The notes beneath the pieces were generated by a model. It did not search any database. It had not been told where the DNA came from and saw nothing but the letters and a program-made list of their open reading frames with translations. A stretch of 64,000 nucleotides of DNA, taken from the NCBI GenBank assembly GCA_963848115.1, contig CAWKCP010000024.1:310001-374000 (forward strand), given 5' to 3'. Below, one piece after another: positions 18,711 through 27,507 of this stretch. The translations under genes and the position numbers were made by a program. Every line of letters starts with the position of its first letter. The stretch's first letter is position 1. Origin of the DNA: JAWKOK01 sp963848115. GTDB taxonomy: Bacteria > Chloroflexota > Anaerolineae > Caldilineales > Caldilineaceae.

Positions 18711-20465
18711 CTACTTTGGATTCAGTCGATAGTGACGTACTTGCGTTCCGTGGTAGTCCTCGCTGCTGAGCAACTCGCCGTTGGCCTCTAGCCACTCGGT
18801 TGTCAAACCTCGAGAGTCCCACATTTCGACCTCGCTGTTCAGAATCCAGACCTCGTTGATGCCTACCGTCGCCATCTCTAGTTCACGTGCAACCTGTTCA
18901 CGAGCCATTTCATCTGGGAAACCGTTGTTGGTCCAGGGTCCGCCTTTCCATTGCCCCAATCGGGCGTCGCTGTCTTCGAATGGGTTCGATTCCAGGTCGC
19001 CACTGTAGTAGCGATAGGCAAACTCCATGTGGGGGATCTGGAGGATCAGCAGTTCGTCTTCATAGGACCGTTGCTGGTGAATGTGCGTGACCGCGCTGCG
19101 TAGGTCATATTTGATGGTGACGGTCTTCTGTTGCCACCCCGCATAGAGCGAGAAAGCCACGACATAGACGAGCAGACCGGTGGAGAGCGGCTTTGCCAAC
19201 ACGCCCGTGTTGCGCCAGAGAAGTTGGATGCCCAAGGCGAGCAGCATCGCCGCCGCCGGCGCTATCCAGATGACGTAGCGCGGTGTGAAGACCGGCTGAC
19301 GCAGGCTAAGTGCATAGATAGAGAGCAAGGGGACAAACAGCCAACTGACAATCAGTAGATAACGCCGGAAGGATGTCAGGCGGCTGAGTGAATCCCTGGC
19401 CGGAACTTGAATCTCCACAAAGCCGATCAACAGCCCGGCTAGGCCCAGAAAGAAGATCGGCCCCATCCAGAACAGGTCGCCGGGCGGCATAAAGCCGCGG
19501 GTCTGGTCAAATAGTACACGGCGTAACAGTTCGGCGATGGGTGTGAAGTTGAAGCCGGTGCGTTTGTCGTTAGCCAGCAACAGATCCCATTGCCAGATGA
19601 GGAGTGGGAGGTAGGGCAATGTAAGACCGGCCAGGGCAAGGCCATAGCCACGCCAGTGGCGCTTACTCTGTGGCCATGCGACGATGAACCAGACAAAGTG
19701 CAGCGCAAAGAGCAAGATCATCAACAGATGCGAGTAGAGTGCAACGGTAAACACGGCCCAATAGCCGACCCACGGTTTCCAACCGCCCTCGCCAATACCG
19801 CGGAGCCAGAGCCAGGCGGTCATGAGCGTTAGCAACGTGACCAGCGTGTACATCTTGCCTTCCTGGCTGTACCAGAGCTGATAGGGGTTGACCGCCAGAA
19901 ATAGGGCGGCCAGCAGAGGGGCATTGCCAATCGTGGCTTCCCACCAGGAGAAGTCGTGCTTCGACTCGACTACTGTGTTATCAGGACCCGGAGTCGGCGA
20001 CGCTGCGGGAGCATTCGCGGTCTGGGTTCTCTCTTCGCTTGGCTGTCTGGATGCCGGACCTGAGGATGGGGCAGTCTGGTGTGTAGTCGGAATGGGCAAG
20101 GGCGTGCTGGGCGCAAGCCGTCTGGCAACCTGCCACATCAGGGGCACCGCAAGGACGCCAAAGCAGAGCGATGGATAGCGAAGCGCAAACTCGGAGGCCC
20201 CGACAATGGTGAGCCAGGGGCGCAACGCCACGAAATAGAGCGCCCCGTTCTGGCCGACCTGCACAAACATGGCCAGTGTTTCGGGAAGATGGCGCAGCGC
20301 AAAGTAGACGCTGTCAACCTCATCCCGCCAAAGACTTTGGACATCCAGGTTGTGGACGCGCCAACCATAAGCAAAAAGGATGAGGCCAAGCAGCAGCGGT
20401 CTCCGCGTAGGGCGTCTGCGCACGGATCTACGGAAGTGAAGGAGGCCAGTCATCTGGCGTGTCAT
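18711..20465 (-). CDS. GT-C glycosyltransferase, ArnT/PMT (GT39) type membrane protein
   Basis: 584 aa with about ten hydrophobic segments. The first extracytoplasmic loop carries the acidic LWRDEVDSVYFALRHL motif, matching the catalytic Asp-Glu of GT39/GT83 enzymes, which use polyprenyl-phosphate sugars at the outer face of the membrane. A Pro/Thr-rich loop at about 122-165 (LPIPTTHQTAPSSG) is unusual. The C-terminal 120 residues are soluble and extracytoplasmic. The start overlaps the end of the upstream exported-repeat gene by 38 bp, so the two are translationally linked. Sugar donor and target are unknown. Confidence 0.82.
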   Translation of the reverse strand: MTRQMTGLLHFRRSVRRRPTRRPLLLGLILFAYGWRVHNLDVQSLWRDEVDSVYFALRHLPETLAMFVQVGQNGALYFVALRPWLTIVGASEFALRYPSLCFGVLAVPLMWQVARRLAPSTPLPIPTTHQTAPSSGPASRQPSEERTQTANAPAASPTPGPDNTVVESKHDFSWWEATIGNAPLLAALFLAVNPYQLWYSQEGKMYTLVTLLTLMTAWLWLRGIGEGGWKPWVGYWAVFTVALYSHLLMILLFALHFVWFIVAWPQSKRHWRGYGLALAGLTLPYLPLLIWQWDLLLANDKRTGFNFTPIAELLRRVLFDQTRGFMPPGDLFWMGPIFFLGLAGLLIGFVEIQVPARDSLSRLTSFRRYLLIVSWLFVPLLSIYALSLRQPVFTPRYVIWIAPAAAMLLALGIQLLWRNTGVLAKPLSTGLLVYVVAFSLYAGWQQKTVTIKYDLRSAVTHIHQQRSYEDELLILQIPHMEFAYRYYSGDLESNPFEDSDARLGQWKGGPWTNNGFPDEMAREQVARELEMATVGINEVWILNSEVEMWDSRGLTTEWLEANGELLSSEDYHGTQVRHYRLNPK

Positions 20466-23379
20466 CCTCGTCTGGTATGAGCATCGGAGGCGATCTGTTC
20501 AAGAGATCGTCCAGAATGGCATCCTCATCCATAAAGTCGGGTTCCAGCGGCTCTACCAGGGCAAACCGCTCCTGTTCCCGTTGCCGGAAGCTCAATCCGG
20601 CCAGCACGCCTGCCACGATGAAGAATATCAGTGAACCGAACATGAACCAGATCCATCCGAATGCAGCGATGGTCGAGTCAATGATCTCTGCAACCAGCAT
20701 CACTCTGTCTGGGGTCGGCGTAGGCGTCGGCGGCTCAATCGGGCGCTGGGTCGGCGTAAATGTGGCTGTGACGACCATGGCAAGCGGGACCGCTGGAATG
20801 ACAGTCGCGCTTTCTGTTGAGGTCGGCGATGGCAAAATCGATGTGGACACAGGTGTTGGCGTGTCAGTCGGCAGAGGTGTCAACGTGAATGTTGGCGTCG
20901 CAATTGGTGACTGTAGGCGTGTTTGCTCTGCGGCCGCCGCGTTGATAGTCGCTAAGGCGTTTGTTGTCGCCAATGTGTCCGGCGTTGGAGTAGGCACTGT
21001 GGCAGTCGCCACCGGGATCGGTGTTGTGATGCTCGACAGCGGTGTCGCGGTCCACGTGACCGTTGGTGTCGACGTCCAGAGCTGCGGGTCGGGTGCGGTT
21101 GCTGTTGCTGTCGCTGTGTGCGTTGGCGTCTGGGTCGGCCCAGGCGTCGATGTCGGGAAAGAGGTCGATGTCGGGACTGGGGTCACCGTAGGCGATGGCG
21201 TAAGCGTCGGCGTGAATGTAGGGGTTACGGTTGGCGTTGCCGGCGTTTCCGGCAGGACTTCAATTGTCATTGTCCAGAATAACGAACCGGCTTCGTATGT
21301 ATAAAGTCCGGTATAGGGCCGGAACACCCGTGGATAGGTTGGATCGAAGCGGAAGCCATTTACATTATCATCTTCGTTGCCGGGCATTTCATTGATGACA
21401 TCATATCCGTTGAACTGGATTTTGTAGCGATCGCTGGTCACATAGACGGAGATACGGTGTACGTTCGGTGCATCGGAGGCAAGCTGCTCGTCGCTCAATA
21501 CCGTGTCACCTTCGGGCTGGAAGTTGCCGTTGCCGTCGATGAACCCCCACTCCAGTAGATGATCGGCATCAAAGCGGATGACATAGCTGCTTTCGATGGA
21601 TGTGCTGTCTGATGCATTGAAGACAAGACCTGCTGCGGGGAATCGTCCTGTGGCGTCGATCTCGAAATCAAGGTTGATTCGATAGTCTCCGCCTATGCAG
21701 CGAGCGTAGAAAATCATTGCGTTGATCTGGTCCCTGTCTACTTGGCGTATGCCTCTGTTATACAGTGCGTTCTCCCACGTACCGGCCAGCGATCGCCAGT
21801 CCATATCTATGTTGAGGGGAATGTTGATTTCCTCGGTCGGATTCAGGATAGGGTCGGCGCAGTTGGGGGCTCGGGTTGGGGTCGGCGTCAAGGTCGCCGG
21901 TGGTGTTGGCGTCGGGGTTGTCTGTGCGCTGACCAGAACGGAGCCTTGGTTGAAGATCGCCCTGGAATTCGACGAGTAGAGCCCAATGTATGGTTGGAAC
22001 ACACGGCCGATATCCTCCTTGAAGAGTGCGTTGGTGGCATCATCGACGTTGGTTCCATTGAATCGGACAGAGTAGGTATTGGAGATGACCTTGACCCATA
22101 GACGGTGGAAATCTGCTGACGGTGGCTGTGGGAAATCATCTGCATAGGTCTTGGTTCCGATCGACTCGTAGCCCCCGCCGTTATTGAACACGCCCCATTC
22201 GAGTGTCTTGTCACCATTGAAGCGGATGACATAGGCGCCGTTCCTCACCGTTCGATTCGGAACATTGAACAGGATTCCCGCCCACGGTTCAGTCCCCCTC
22301 TCCTCAAGCTTGAAATCGACTTCGAGCTCATAGTCGCCGTTGATTTTCGATTTGAAATAGGTGATGCCATCCAGCGTGTTTATGTTTTGCTGACGATAGC
22401 CGGCCCCATTGTCGTCGGTGTTCCACACACCGTTGATGGAGACCCATTCGGCCTGGACTTGGTTTCGATCGGCCAGTGGGAGTGGATATGCGTCCGCTCT
22501 GGGCTCAAGCATGGGGTCAGGTGTGCCGGTCGTAGTCGGCGTAGGGGTCGGTGTTTCCGTCGGTGTCGGGGGGACCGGCGTATCAGTCGCTTCTGTCGTT
22601 GCTTCACCTGTAGTCGCGGGCACCGTAGCCGGCGTAGACGTGTTATAGAGCGGTGGAAGATTATCGACCCAGATGCCGGCGTTCTGAAATGCCATGCTCG
22701 CCTCATCTGCGGTTAGGCCGAAGTAAGACGATTCGTTCCGGGAAAAAGCGACATTTTCGGCGAGGATCGCTGATGTATTATTGACGTCTACCAGCACGGA
22801 GTAGGAGTTGCCTTCCACGCGAACAGTGAGGCGTTGGGGTGTCGTAAGGTATCCGTCAGCGCCCAGAGATGGATTGTTCGCCTGGCCCTGGAATTGAAAG
22901 GATCCATCACTTGCCAGCAGGCCCCATTCTATCGTCTTGCCACCTTCCCTGAAGCGCACCACGTAGGCTGTCTGGATCGAATCGCGTGCAGGCGCATTGA
23001 ACAGAATCCCGCCGCCGCCTACCGTGGTCTCTCCACTGTATCTGACGTCAACGCGAAACTGATAGTTGAGCGGCACCGGCTGTTCGAATGTCGAGAAGGC
23101 GTTGATGTAGGCCGTGTCTTGTTGGACATAGGCCGCAGGATCAATAAAAAGCCAATCCCCTGCCGATTGGTCCGGATTCCACTTGGCTCGGTTCTCGTTG
23201 CCCGAAAAAGGGAGTTCTTCCCACTCATCTGTCGGTGGCAGGGTCTCTTGACGTGGACCGATGAGGTGCGATGTGCCGGCTTCGGCTGGTTCGATGACGA
23301 CCAACCAGGCAAGCATCATAGCCAGTGCCAATGCCATGCCGGCCAGCAATCGATTGTGGGCCGAGGGGTGCGATTTCAT
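20428..23379 (-). CDS. Exported protein with three LamG/DUF1080-like repeats, Thr-Pro linkers and C-terminal anchor
   Basis: 983 aa. An N-terminal hydrophobic signal (residues about 10-32) precedes three ~190-residue repeats at about 40-250, 300-480 and 505-705. Each shares a WxxxxGxW start, an F(K/R)V-type strand, AGI-(L/V)FN, a YVIRF-(D/G)-KTLEWG strand and FxPYxGLY. This resembles the jelly-roll fold of DUF1080/LamG domains, but no catalytic residues are evident. Linkers rich in Thr and Pro follow each repeat; the longest, at about 715-880, is typical of glycosylated stalks. A transmembrane helix at about 900-925 and a short acidic tail anchor it. Cotranscribed with a GT-C enzyme and a small membrane protein, so a glycosylated cell-surface protein is inferred. 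Confidence 0.78.
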   Translation of the reverse strand: MKSHPSAHNRLLAGMALALAMMLAWLVVIEPAEAGTSHLIGPRQETLPPTDEWEELPFSGNENRAKWNPDQSAGDWLFIDPAAYVQQDTAYINAFSTFEQPVPLNYQFRVDVRYSGETTVGGGGILFNAPARDSIQTAYVVRFREGGKTIEWGLLASDGSFQFQGQANNPSLGADGYLTTPQRLTVRVEGNSYSVLVDVNNTSAILAENVAFSRNESSYFGLTADEASMAFQNAGIWVDNLPPLYNTSTPATVPATTGEATTEATDTPVPPTPTETPTPTPTTTGTPDPMLEPRADAYPLPLADRNQVQAEWVSINGVWNTDDNGAGYRQQNINTLDGITYFKSKINGDYELEVDFKLEERGTEPWAGILFNVPNRTVRNGAYVIRFNGDKTLEWGVFNNGGGYESIGTKTYADDFPQPPSADFHRLWVKVISNTYSVRFNGTNVDDATNALFKEDIGRVFQPYIGLYSSNSRAIFNQGSVLVSAQTTPTPTPPATLTPTPTRAPNCADPILNPTEEINIPLNIDMDWRSLAGTWENALYNRGIRQVDRDQINAMIFYARCIGGDYRINLDFEIDATGRFPAAGLVFNASDSTSIESSYVIRFDADHLLEWGFIDGNGNFQPEGDTVLSDEQLASDAPNVHRISVYVTSDRYKIQFNGYDVINEMPGNEDDNVNGFRFDPTYPRVFRPYTGLYTYEAGSLFWTMTIEVLPETPATPTVTPTFTPTLTPSPTVTPVPTSTSFPTSTPGPTQTPTHTATATATAPDPQLWTSTPTVTWTATPLSSITTPIPVATATVPTPTPDTLATTNALATINAAAAEQTRLQSPIATPTFTLTPLPTDTPTPVSTSILPSPTSTESATVIPAVPLAMVVTATFTPTQRPIEPPTPTPTPDRVMLVAEIIDSTIAAFGWIWFMFGSLIFFIVAGVLAGLSFRQREQERFALVEPLEPDFMDEDAILDDLLNRSPPMLIPDEDDTPDDWPPSLP

Positions 23380-23711
23380 GGTTGCCGCCAGATGATGATG
23401 CTAACGCCAACGATGATGCCGAGAAGTAGCAGCGCCAAACGCGTCAGCCCGGCCTGCCCGCTGGCCATGACATTGATCAACGGCAGCTGCGACAGAGAGA
23501 GCGGTGCTCCACCGGTAACAGCCGGCGCGCCCAACGGCGATAGGGGTGAGATCTGGGCGGAAATTGACCCGGCGTCCCCGCCAGGCATGATTACGATCAA
23601 GAAGCAGAGCGCGGCTATAGCAACTAGGCCCACTAGAACAAGTGGCTGCCGTCCGCTTGCTCGTGGATTCCAATACTGCCTATCAAAATGACCAGCGTGA
23701 TGCCGTCTCAT
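23376..23711 (-). CDS. Small two-helix membrane protein
   Basis: 111 aa. Hydrophobic segments at about 24-42 (LVLVGLVAIAALCFLIVIMP) and 88-107 (LALLLLGIIVGVSIIIW) flank a Gly/Pro/Ser-rich loop. No family recognised. Its stop overlaps the start of the 983-aa exported gene by 4 bp (ATGA), indicating translational coupling, so it probably works with that protein or with the downstream GT-C enzyme. Confidence 0.65.
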   Translation of the reverse strand: MRRHHAGHFDRQYWNPRASGRQPLVLVGLVAIAALCFLIVIMPGGDAGSISAQISPLSPLGAPAVTGGAPLSLSQLPLINVMASGQAGLTRLALLLLGIIVGVSIIIWRQP

Positions 23712-23763
23712 GGCCTTCGATGTCTTGCCGAATTGGTGCGATGCGGTCGATTTGGCGTCCAGA

Positions 23764-24687
23764 TCAACCTGGACGCAGCGTCACATCGCCGGCTCCGAAT
23801 GCGTGCCGGATGCCATTGTTGTCTTCAATGATCAGATTGCCGGCGCGGTCCACGTCAACTGCGCGACCCGTCTGTACCTGATCACCGGCAAAGTGATGCA
23901 CTGTCACAATGTGGCCGAGCGTGGTCAGGAGACCACGCCATCTCTGGTGGACTTTGTCGGGGCCATCCAGCGTCTGAGCCGTGGCGAGCCAGTCTGCCAG
24001 GCGCAAACAGAGCGCAATGCAAAGCTGTGTTCTGTCAATGGGCCGGCCAACTTGATGTCGTAGGCTCGTTGCCGGCACAGCGGCCCCAGCGATGGCCTGC
24101 AGTGAACCCTCCTGCTGATTGACGTTGATGCCCATGCCGATCAACGCATAGTCCATAGTTGGACCTCTAAAGGCGGATTCAATTAGAATACCCGCAACCT
24201 TGGCGGCACGGGTGGCGTCAAAATGAGTGGCGTCCAAATAAGTATCATCCAAATGGAGACCGTCCGCAAAGCTGTCATGCGGATGCGCCCTTCCCATCAG
24301 TACATCATTGGGCCATTTCAGCGATACGCGTTCGGCTGTCGATGGGATGACTTGACCGATGACTTGACCGATGGCTTCAACGATGCTGATACCGGCGATC
24401 ATCGGCAATTGAGCCGGGTCCGATGGCAGCAGCGGCGGTTTGAGCAAGACGGTAAGCAGCAGGGCGTCACCGTAGGGCGCTTCCCAGTCTCGAGATAGAC
24501 GCCCTCGTCCAGCCGTCTGTTCCTCGGCAATGACGATGGCGCCGGGCTTTGTTTCGGGGTCGATGGCCAGTCTGCGTGCCGGCGGCATTGTGGACGGCAC
24601 ACTTGCATGGTACTCGACCGTGTGTCCAACCGAGCACGCTCTCAATTGCGCTTCCAGGATCTCCGGATCCAGTCTGCCTATACCCAT
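23764..24687 (-). CDS. birA: Biotin--[acetyl-CoA-carboxylase] ligase, class I
   Basis: About 307 aa from Met at 24687; frames extend to 24771, and the exact start is uncertain. The upstream start would leave 15 bp to the divergent HD gene, so a shorter form is preferred. It makes biotinyl-AMP and transfers biotin to carrier lysines. Motifs seen: AEEQTAGRGRLSRDW (biotinyl-AMP loop), SLKWPNDVL, KVAGILIES and GMGINVNQ. There is no helix-turn-helix domain, so it should not repress biotin genes. An insertion of five-residue repeats (LHLDD, TYLDA, THFDA) separates KWPNDV from KVAGIL; it is encoded by 15-bp tandem repeats at 24214-24258. Confidence 0.92.
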   Translation of the reverse strand: MGIGRLDPEILEAQLRACSVGHTVEYHASVPSTMPPARRLAIDPETKPGAIVIAEEQTAGRGRLSRDWEAPYGDALLLTVLLKPPLLPSDPAQLPMIAGISIVEAIGQVIGQVIPSTAERVSLKWPNDVLMGRAHPHDSFADGLHLDDTYLDATHFDATRAAKVAGILIESAFRGPTMDYALIGMGINVNQQEGSLQAIAGAAVPATSLRHQVGRPIDRTQLCIALCLRLADWLATAQTLDGPDKVHQRWRGLLTTLGHIVTVHHFAGDQVQTGRAVDVDRAGNLIIEDNNGIRHAFGAGDVTLRPG

Positions 24688-24786
24688 GTTGACAAGGGTA
24701 CCCGACACCCGCATGTCGGTCAAGCTGACGCTTGACAGGGCAGCGTAAGAATGTGACCAACTGACGGTCAAGAAAGGAAGGAACTG

Positions 24787-25371
24787 ATGCCGTTACCCGC
24801 ACGTGATGAAGCATATGCATTGCTCACCGAATGGGTCGAAAACGAAAATCTGCGTCGCCATATGATCGCTGTGGAGGCTGCCATGCGGGCCTACGCGGTC
24901 TACTTCGGCGAAGACGAGGAACTCTGGGGAATCACGGGTCTGCTGCATGATCTGGACTACGAACGTTTCGCCGATATGGACGATGCCGAAAACGGCCACC
25001 CGCGCACGGAACTACGCCTCTTTGAGGAGGAAGGCTATCCGCCGGAACTGATCCATGCCGTCGAGGCTCACGCTACCTTCCTCGGCGTCCCACGCGAGAG
25101 TTTGCTCGACAAGGCGCTTCTCGCCTGCGACGAGTTGACTGGCCTGATCTTGGCCTGCGCTTATGTGCGCCCTGACAAAGACTTACATAGCGTGAAGGTG
25201 AAGTCGGTGAAGAAGAAGTGGAAGGACAAGGCATTCACTGCGGCCATCGATCGCCAGGAGAACATGGTCTATATCGAAGAACTGGGTGTGCCGTTTGACG
25301 AGCATATCCAGCGCGTGCTGGAGGCCATGCAAGGTGCTGCCGAGGATCTTGATTTGACAGGCGCCGCGTAA
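24787..25371 (+). CDS. HD-domain phosphohydrolase-like protein
   Basis: 194 aa. An HD domain with ENLRRHMIAVEAAMRAYA (first His), ITGLLHDLDYERF (His-Asp), HPRTELRLFEEEGYPPELIHAVEAHA and a further Asp in LLACDELTGLI gives the metal-binding set of HDIG-type hydrolases. This subgroup is usually annotated only as HD-domain hydrolase; the substrate is unknown. It is cytoplasmic, with no signal. Transcribed alone, divergent from birA, and followed by an AATTG-type palindrome. Confidence 0.85.
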   Translation: MPLPARDEAYALLTEWVENENLRRHMIAVEAAMRAYAVYFGEDEELWGITGLLHDLDYERFADMDDAENGHPRTELRLFEEEGYPPELIHAVEAHATFLGVPRESLLDKALLACDELTGLILACAYVRPDKDLHSVKVKSVKKKWKDKAFTAAIDRQENMVYIEELGVPFDEHIQRVLEAMQGAAEDLDLTGAA

Positions 25372-25425
25372 CCGATGGTGGCGATATGTACGGTCTATTT
25401 GAGCCGTTAAGAGTCAGATAAATAC

Positions 25426-25515
25426 TGGTGAATGGTGAATCGACAACGCTCAATTGTTACCGCGTGCGAGGAGCGCATTAACAATTCGCAGTTATCAATT
25501 CACCTTTCACCAATT
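25426..25515 (+). repeat. AATTG-type heptad palindrome (copy 1)
   Basis: The left arm begins with two GGTGAAT heptads and continues through CAATTGTTA; the right arm (TTATCAATTCACCTTTCACCA) is its complement. Lies between the convergent HD gene and the exported-protein gene. Copies 2-4 are near 29556, 30488 and 63751. Confidence 0.7.
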
Positions 25516-25532
25516 TCCTCTTTCTCGCGCCC

Positions 25533-26468
25533 TCAATACCTCATCCACCAATCCTTGCGCGAGCGCGGTTCCATGAAAGAACCGGTGTCTCGGATTGCTA
25601 CTTTGACGACATCGCTGCTCGCATTCCCCAGCCGCTCGCCATTGCGCAGTGCAGGCAGCCGATCGCGCCCTTCTGCATCCAAACGCTGGTAGAGCGCGAC
25701 CAGCGTCGGATCGACGTCTATTTCCTCAAGATGCACAACATAGCCGATGGCTGCCGTGTCCTCGCGCGTGTAGGCAATCGTGATGCGATCGAGCGTGGCG
25801 TAGAGAACAAGTGCTTTGTAGCCGCCGCCGTAGATCTCCGGATCACGCGTAGGGATGAAGATCGGTTCGCCCTGTGTAGCCCTCAGGCCCAAAAGCGTGA
25901 CCGGCGGGTCTTCTATGGGACCCCCACGGCAGCCGCGATCGCCGCAGTCCCAGATCCATTCGTTCACTCGGAAGAGCGAGACGATATCCGGTCCGCGCGT
26001 CTGGTTGAAGGTGCCATCCAACTGTGGGGCCTTGTCGTCTGTGGGGCCGTTGAGGTCAAGCAGCGTAAGCGGTCCCTCTGTTTCGCTATGGCCGCGCAGC
26101 GCCAGATTCAGATCGCCGTGTTGATCCGGCGGGTGGCTCGGCGGCGACCCCAGCGTGGGAATGGAATCGTAGACTGGTGTGGGTGTGGGTGTGGGTGTGG
26201 GTGATGGGGACGGCGTGGGCTCCTGCGTAGAGTCGGACACCTGGACAAGCGGCAAGAAGACCGTGGTGTCGGGGATCGTGTCGCCGGCAGCTCCGATGGC
26301 AGACCTTTCGTTGGCCATGGAGGCCAGTACCAGCATGAGCAGGAAGAGGCCCAGTGCCAACCCTCGCCTTGAGCGCCGCCAACGGATAGCCTGCTGAGAT
26401 CGATTACGGAAGTGGCGCCTGTGGTCCGGGTGTCGCCAATGGGGCGGCATGTTCACTGTTCTCTGCAT
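25533..26468 (-). CDS. Exported protein of unknown function with Thr-Pro linker
   Basis: 311 aa (Met7 at 26450 is an alternative start). A basic N-terminus and one hydrophobic segment (RGLALGLFLLMLVLASMA, about 34-51) form a signal or anchor. A (Pro-Ser/Thr)n linker at about 83-98 is followed by a globular domain with four Cys in two close pairs nearby (WDCGDRGCRGG). No family recognised. The start overlaps the end of the flippase-like gene by 65 bp, so it belongs to the same minus-strand unit as the lipid-related genes. Confidence 0.65.
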   Translation of the reverse strand: MQRTVNMPPHWRHPDHRRHFRNRSQQAIRWRRSRRGLALGLFLLMLVLASMANERSAIGAAGDTIPDTTVFLPLVQVSDSTQEPTPSPSPTPTPTPTPVYDSIPTLGSPPSHPPDQHGDLNLALRGHSETEGPLTLLDLNGPTDDKAPQLDGTFNQTRGPDIVSLFRVNEWIWDCGDRGCRGGPIEDPPVTLLGLRATQGEPIFIPTRDPEIYGGGYKALVLYATLDRITIAYTREDTAAIGYVVHLEEIDVDPTLVALYQRLDAEGRDRLPALRNGERLGNASSDVVKVAIRDTGSFMEPRSRKDWWMRY

Positions 26469-27507
26469 GGTATGCCTTTATGCTAAATGCGTCCGTGTCT
26501 TGAAGATCCTTTCGGCGTGTGATGCGCCAAACGCTTGCGCCGCCCAACCATAGCCCAAGCAACCCTAGGAGCACATCGCGCGTGCGAATCACGAGCGCCA
26601 TCGCTACACCCGCTGCCGGATCCATCCCCAGCAGACTCATGGCAATGGCTTGGCTGGCCTCCAGCGCGCCGAGCCCTGCGGGCATCGGCAGCAAGATGGC
26701 GAAGCGGGCTGCAATCAGCGCCATGATGGCCTGGCCAAAGGTAAGGTCGATGCCCAACAGCCGCGTCATCAGCCAGTATTCGCCAATCAGCGCCACCCAG
26801 CTGAGCGCTGAGACCGCTGATGCAGCGATCAGGATGTCGGGTCTACGCCGGCAGAGTGTGGCGACTAGATCTTCGCTGCGCCAGAGCGTTCTGTGCCAGC
26901 GGGTCAACGTGGGCGACGGCCAACGCCTCATGACCAATTTAAGTACTCCCGAGAGCGGGTGGTGGCCCTTCCAGAGCGCGAACAACAGGGCTGTCGGCAG
27001 AGCCAGCAGCAACAGCGCATAGAGCAATGCCTGATTTCCCAGTCGACCGAGCAGCAGGCCGTTTTGGAATACCAGGAGCAGGCCGAAGAGCAGAAAAGTG
27101 AAGTTGGCCAATAGCTCAAACAGTTTGTCCATCGTGACTGCAGCAATGGAGTTGTCTGCAGGCACGTTGTCTCGCTCGGTGACGAGGAAGACTTGAAGCG
27201 GCTCGCCGCCAAAGTGGGGACCGGGCGTGAAGTAGCTGACGCCGAACGCGGCCAGCCGGTAGCCGACAAGCTTGATGTAAGAGAGCCGATATCCCTGCCC
27301 GGCCAGGAAGAGCCACCAACGGCCGGAGAAGGTGAAGATCACCAGCGCATTCGCGGCTGCGATCAGCAAAATGTCGAGTGGTCCTAGATCGCCCAAGACG
27401 CTCAAAATCGCGGTCAATGAGACGCTGCGCACAGTGAAAACGAGCAATACGACGCTGAAGAGTATGAGGATGATGCGTGCGGATGTGCGGCGAGCCGACT
27501 TTGTCAT
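26404..27507 (-). CDS. Lysylphosphatidylglycerol synthetase/flippase-like (UPF0104) membrane protein
   Basis: 367 aa from the ATG at 27507, which overlaps the stop of the upstream CDP-alcohol transferase gene as ATGA. The frame is open to 27894, but that extension lies inside the neighbour. About eight hydrophobic segments carry the UPF0104 features: FSGRWWLFLAGQGYRL, FGVSYFTPGPHFGGEPLQVFL, TMDKLFELLANF, and LLPMPAGLGALEASQAIAMSLLG near the C-terminus. The family comprises the membrane part of MprF and stand-alone relatives thought to flip lipids or polyprenyl glycolipids. No synthase domain is present. Cotranscription with a CDP-alcohol transferase suggests a lipid-transport role (inference). 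Confidence 0.85.
   Translation of the reverse strand: MTKSARRTSARIILILFSVVLLVFTVRSVSLTAILSVLGDLGPLDILLIAAANALVIFTFSGRWWLFLAGQGYRLSYIKLVGYRLAAFGVSYFTPGPHFGGEPLQVFLVTERDNVPADNSIAAVTMDKLFELLANFTFLLFGLLLVFQNGLLLGRLGNQALLYALLLLALPTALLFALWKGHHPLSGVLKLVMRRWPSPTLTRWHRTLWRSEDLVATLCRRRPDILIAASAVSALSWVALIGEYWLMTRLLGIDLTFGQAIMALIAARFAILLPMPAGLGALEASQAIAMSLLGMDPAAGVAMALVIRTRDVLLGLLGLWLGGASVWRITRRKDLQDTDAFSIKAYHAENSEHAAPLATPGPQAPLP

Noticed and set aside
20459..21304. 281-codon Gly/Val-rich frame on the + strand
   Set aside because: It is the antisense reading of the Thr/Pro-rich linker of the exported repeat protein; alternating VGVGV is the shadow of ACC/CCG codons.
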